From the NCBI GenBank assembly GCA_964483375.1, contig CAZABJ010000029.1, forward strand, positions 1-33,106: a stretch of DNA of 33,106 nucleotides. The letters are read 5' to 3'. This DNA is from JAUIEH01 sp964483375 (lineage in GTDB: Bacteria > Pseudomonadota > Alphaproteobacteria > Caulobacterales > Maricaulaceae). Numbering within the stretch: position 1 is the stretch's first letter; every line of letters starts with the position of its first letter. This document shows positions 30,721 through 33,106 of this stretch, in pieces. The notes beneath the pieces were generated by a model. That model had not been told where the DNA came from, ran no database searches, and saw only the letters and a program-made list of their open reading frames with translations. The position numbers and the translations under genes were made by a program.

Positions 30721-32619
30721 TTAGGTGATGAGGCCGTTTTCGATAAGCCGCGCGATGACGCGCTCGGCGGCCTCCTCGGCGCTGATTTCGGCTGTCTTAA
30801 GATGCATCTCGGGGCGTTCGGGAACCTCATAGGGGCTGTCGAAACCGGTGAAGTTCTTCAGCTCCCCAGCCAAAGCCTTCCGATAGAGACCCTTGGGGTC
30901 GCGCTCGATACACAGCGCCAGGGGCGCATCCACAAAGACCTCGAGAAACTCTCCCGCCTCGACGAGTTCACGCACCATGTCGCGCTCCGCCCGGAACGGC
31001 GAAATGAACGAGCAGGTCACGATCAACCCAGCGTCGGCGAACAGTTTCGCGACTTCGCCGATCCGGCGAATGTTCTCCACCCGGTCGGCGGCCGTGAAAC
31101 CCAGATCCTTGTTCAGGCCTTGGCGCACATTGTCGCCGTCAAGCGAATAGGTGTGGCGACCCCGCTCGGCCAGCTTTCGCTCTACGAGATTGGCGATGGT
31201 TGATTTCCCGGCGCCCGACAGTCCGGTGAACCAGATTATCGCGGGCTTCTGCCCTTTGAGCTCCGCGCGGCGAGCCTTGTTTACGTCCATGGCGTAGGCG
31301 TGAATGTTGCCCGCCCGCCGTAGCGAAAACTCGATCATGCCCGCCGCCACCGTCTGGTTGGTGAAGCGATCGATGAGAATGAACGAGCCGGTTTCGCGCT
31401 GCTCAGCATAGGCGTCGAACGCGATGGCGCGGGCGGCGGACAAGGTGCAGACGCCGATTTCGTTTAACGCCAAGCTTTTGCCCGGCTCCTTGGCGTAGCT
31501 GTTGACGTTCAGCTTATGCTTCAGCGCGGTGACGGAGACAGGCGTTGTCTGCGCGCCGGCCTTTAGGAGGTATGAGCGGCCCGGGAGCATCTCCTCCTCG
31601 GCCATCCATAGGAGTTCCGCGGCGAATTGGTTGGACACCTCGGCGGGGCGCTGCGGGTCGACCAGCATATCGCCTCGGGCGATGTCGATCTCCCGATCGA
31701 GCACCAGCGTGACAGCCTGCCCCGCTCGGGCCTCGGCGAGGTCCGCCTCGGGCGTGACGATGCGCGCGACCTTGGCGATCTTTCCGCTATGGGCGACCCG
31801 GACTTCGTCGCCGGGACGAACCACGCCGGCGGCCACCCCGCCGGCGAAGCCGCGGAAGTCGTGGCTGGGGCGGTTCACCAACTGCACGGGAAATCGGAAC
31901 GGAAACCCCGCCCCGTCCTCGCTGGCGGCCTCGACGCTTTCGAGATGCTCCATGAGCGTCGGGCCGTCATGCCAGGGCATGGCGGCGGAGCGCGCGAAGA
32001 TATTATCCCCGAACCGCGCCGACATCGGGATGGCCAAGACGGAGGCGAAGGACAGCTCCTCCACGATCGCCATGTAATCGGCGGCGATTTGGTGAAACCG
32101 CGCGCGGGAATGGTCGACCAGATCCATCTTATTGACCGCCAGCACCGCATGGCGAATGCCCATCATGTCCGCGATGTAGCTGTGCCGGCGGGTCTGCGGC
32201 AGCACGCCTTTACGCGCGTCGATAAGGATGACGGCGAGATCCGCGGTGGAGGCCCCCGTCGCCATGTTGCGCGTGTATTGTTCGTGGCCCGGCGTGTCGG
32301 CGACGATGAACTTCCGCTTTTCGGTGCTGAAAAAGCGATAGGCGACGTCGATGGTGATGCCTTGCTCTCGTTCGGCCTCAAGCCCGTCGAGCAGAAGCGC
32401 GAAATCATATTCGTCGCCGGTGGTGCCGTGACGCTTGGAGTCGTGGGCGAGGACGGCGACTTGATCTTCAAACAAGAGCTTGGAATCAAATAAGAGACGC
32501 CCGATCAGCGTCGACTTGCCGTCATCCACCGAACCACACGTGATGAGGCGCAGGACCCCGCGTTGACCCGCGCGGGCCAAACGTTCCTGCGCAGCGCTGA
32601 GCGGAGGCGCGGCGGACAT
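30721..32619 (-). CDS. cysNC: Bifunctional sulfate adenylyltransferase large subunit/APS kinase (CysNC)
   Basis: 632 residues. The N-terminal GTPase half is CysN: P-loop GSVDDGKST (29-37), DTPGHEQYTRNMATGAS, and NKMDLVDHS; it stimulates ATP sulfurylase. The C-terminal half is APS kinase (CysC): GLSGAGKST (466-474), then GDNVRQGLNKDLGFTAADR and the tail FTGFDSPYEVPERPEM. Together with CysD it turns sulfate into APS and then PAPS, for sulfur assimilation or sulfation. The fusion is common in alphaproteobacteria. The ATG at 32619 overlaps the cysD stop by one base (TGATG), so they are translated together. Confidence 0.97.
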   Translation of the reverse strand: MSAAPPLSAAQERLARAGQRGVLRLITCGSVDDGKSTLIGRLLFDSKLLFEDQVAVLAHDSKRHGTTGDEYDFALLLDGLEAEREQGITIDVAYRFFSTEKRKFIVADTPGHEQYTRNMATGASTADLAVILIDARKGVLPQTRRHSYIADMMGIRHAVLAVNKMDLVDHSRARFHQIAADYMAIVEELSFASVLAIPMSARFGDNIFARSAAMPWHDGPTLMEHLESVEAASEDGAGFPFRFPVQLVNRPSHDFRGFAGGVAAGVVRPGDEVRVAHSGKIAKVARIVTPEADLAEARAGQAVTLVLDREIDIARGDMLVDPQRPAEVSNQFAAELLWMAEEEMLPGRSYLLKAGAQTTPVSVTALKHKLNVNSYAKEPGKSLALNEIGVCTLSAARAIAFDAYAEQRETGSFILIDRFTNQTVAAGMIEFSLRRAGNIHAYAMDVNKARRAELKGQKPAIIWFTGLSGAGKSTIANLVERKLAERGRHTYSLDGDNVRQGLNKDLGFTAADRVENIRRIGEVAKLFADAGLIVTCSFISPFRAERDMVRELVEAGEFLEVFVDAPLALCIERDPKGLYRKALAGELKNFTGFDSPYEVPERPEMHLKTAEISAEEAAERVIARLIENGLIT

Positions 32620-33106
32620 CAGAAATACCCCTCGCGCTTTTTCTTCTCCATCGAGGCGGCTTCGTCGAAATCGATAAGCCGGCCGGCGCGTTCGGACGTT
32701 CGCACCGCCAGCATCTCCAACACGATGTCGTCCAACGTCGCGGCGACGCTTTCCACCGCGCCGGTGAGCGGATAGCAGCCCAGCGTGCGAAACCGCACCG
32801 ACTTCATTTCCGGGGTTTCGCCGGGCGCAAGCTTCATGCGTTCGTCATCGACCATGATGAGCGTGCCGTCCCGCTCCACCACCGGGCGAACGCCGGCGTA
32901 ATAGAGCGGGACGATCGGGATCGCCTCTTCTCGGATGTACTGCCAGATATCCACTTCGGTCCAATTGGAGAGCGGAAACACGCGAATGCTCTCCCCCGGC
33001 CTGATGCGGGTGTTGAAGATGCGCCAAAGCTCCGGGCGCTGATTACGGGGATCCCAGGCGTGGTTGTCGTTGCGGAACGAGAAGATGCGCTCCTTCGCCC
33101 GGCTCT
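32619..33106 (-). CDS. cysD: Sulfate adenylyltransferase small subunit (5' end outside window)
   Basis: The visible 162 codons are the C-terminal part of CysD, the catalytic ATP-sulfurylase subunit: RNDNHAWDPRNQRPELW, then FPLSNWTEVDIWQYI (the conserved NWTE motif), IVPLYYAG, RFRTLGCYPLTGAVES and the tail AGRLIDFDEAASMEKKKREGYF. The N-terminal PP-loop ATP site is beyond the right edge. The gene starts the cysD-cysNC operon. Confidence 0.96.
   Translation of the reverse strand, partial: SRAKERIFSFRNDNHAWDPRNQRPELWRIFNTRIRPGESIRVFPLSNWTEVDIWQYIREEAIPIVPLYYAGVRPVVERDGTLIMVDDERMKLAPGETPEMKSVRFRTLGCYPLTGAVESVAATLDDIVLEMLAVRTSERAGRLIDFDEAASMEKKKREGYF

Overview
The window is GC-rich chromosomal DNA, densely coding on both strands, with start/stop overlaps between co-oriented genes. 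It looks like an alphaproteobacterium, probably of the Hyphomonas/Caulobacter/Parvularcula kind. The evidence is an alphaproteobacterial-type SspB, a fused CysNC, a TPR-sulfotransferase beside a TonB-dependent receptor, an alphaproteobacterial SH3 protein and the coaBC-dut pair. This placement is an inference from gene content; no rRNA is present. A run of 100 Ns at 5992-6091 marks a scaffold join, so synteny across it is unproven.

Layout. 1-2412: 5' two thirds of gyrB (minus), then a plus-strand AbrB/MazE-type antitoxin and a Doc/Fic-type toxin sharing an ATGA overlap. 2428-5991: a membrane-anchored AraC regulator divergent from a DUF2306 membrane protein, a secreted NTF2-like protein, and a membrane LytTR regulator that ends at the gap. 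6092-9017: 5'-truncated sspB, a DMT transporter, a short secreted WD40 protein and two tandem MAPEG proteins. 9057-11421: coaBC, dut and pyrE (CoA and pyrimidine metabolism) closed by a hairpin terminator. 11478-16746: an S9 lipoprotein peptidase, an unrecognised two-gene membrane module (coiled-coil polytopic protein plus membrane-anchored vWA-like protein), and an SH3 protein. 16750-19914: arsenate reductase divergent from an aquaglyceroporin, a DCC-family protein, a DUF3429 membrane protein and a sterol-desaturase-type hydroxylase. 19980-24260: two paralogous secreted Gly-rich repeat proteins flanking a four-EF-hand protein, divergent from an OmpR/EnvZ-type two-component system. 24257-33106: a TPR membrane protein, a TPR-sulfotransferase, a TonB-dependent receptor, a MarR regulator, CysNC and partial CysD.

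How the genes work together. CysD/CysNC make APS and then PAPS, the sulfate donor a sulfotransferase like the one at 25364-27349 would need. The ArsC/aquaporin pair resembles the Sinorhizobium AqpS-ArsC arsenate-detoxification route. The EF-hand and repeat-protein cluster shares a regulator-like intergenic region with the two-component system. The best candidates for undescribed biology are the vWA/coiled-coil pair, the secreted repeat/EF-hand/two-component locus, and the receptor-sulfotransferase group. No tRNA, rRNA, CRISPR array, insertion sequence or prophage gene was seen. No gene-free stretch exceeds about 240 bases.
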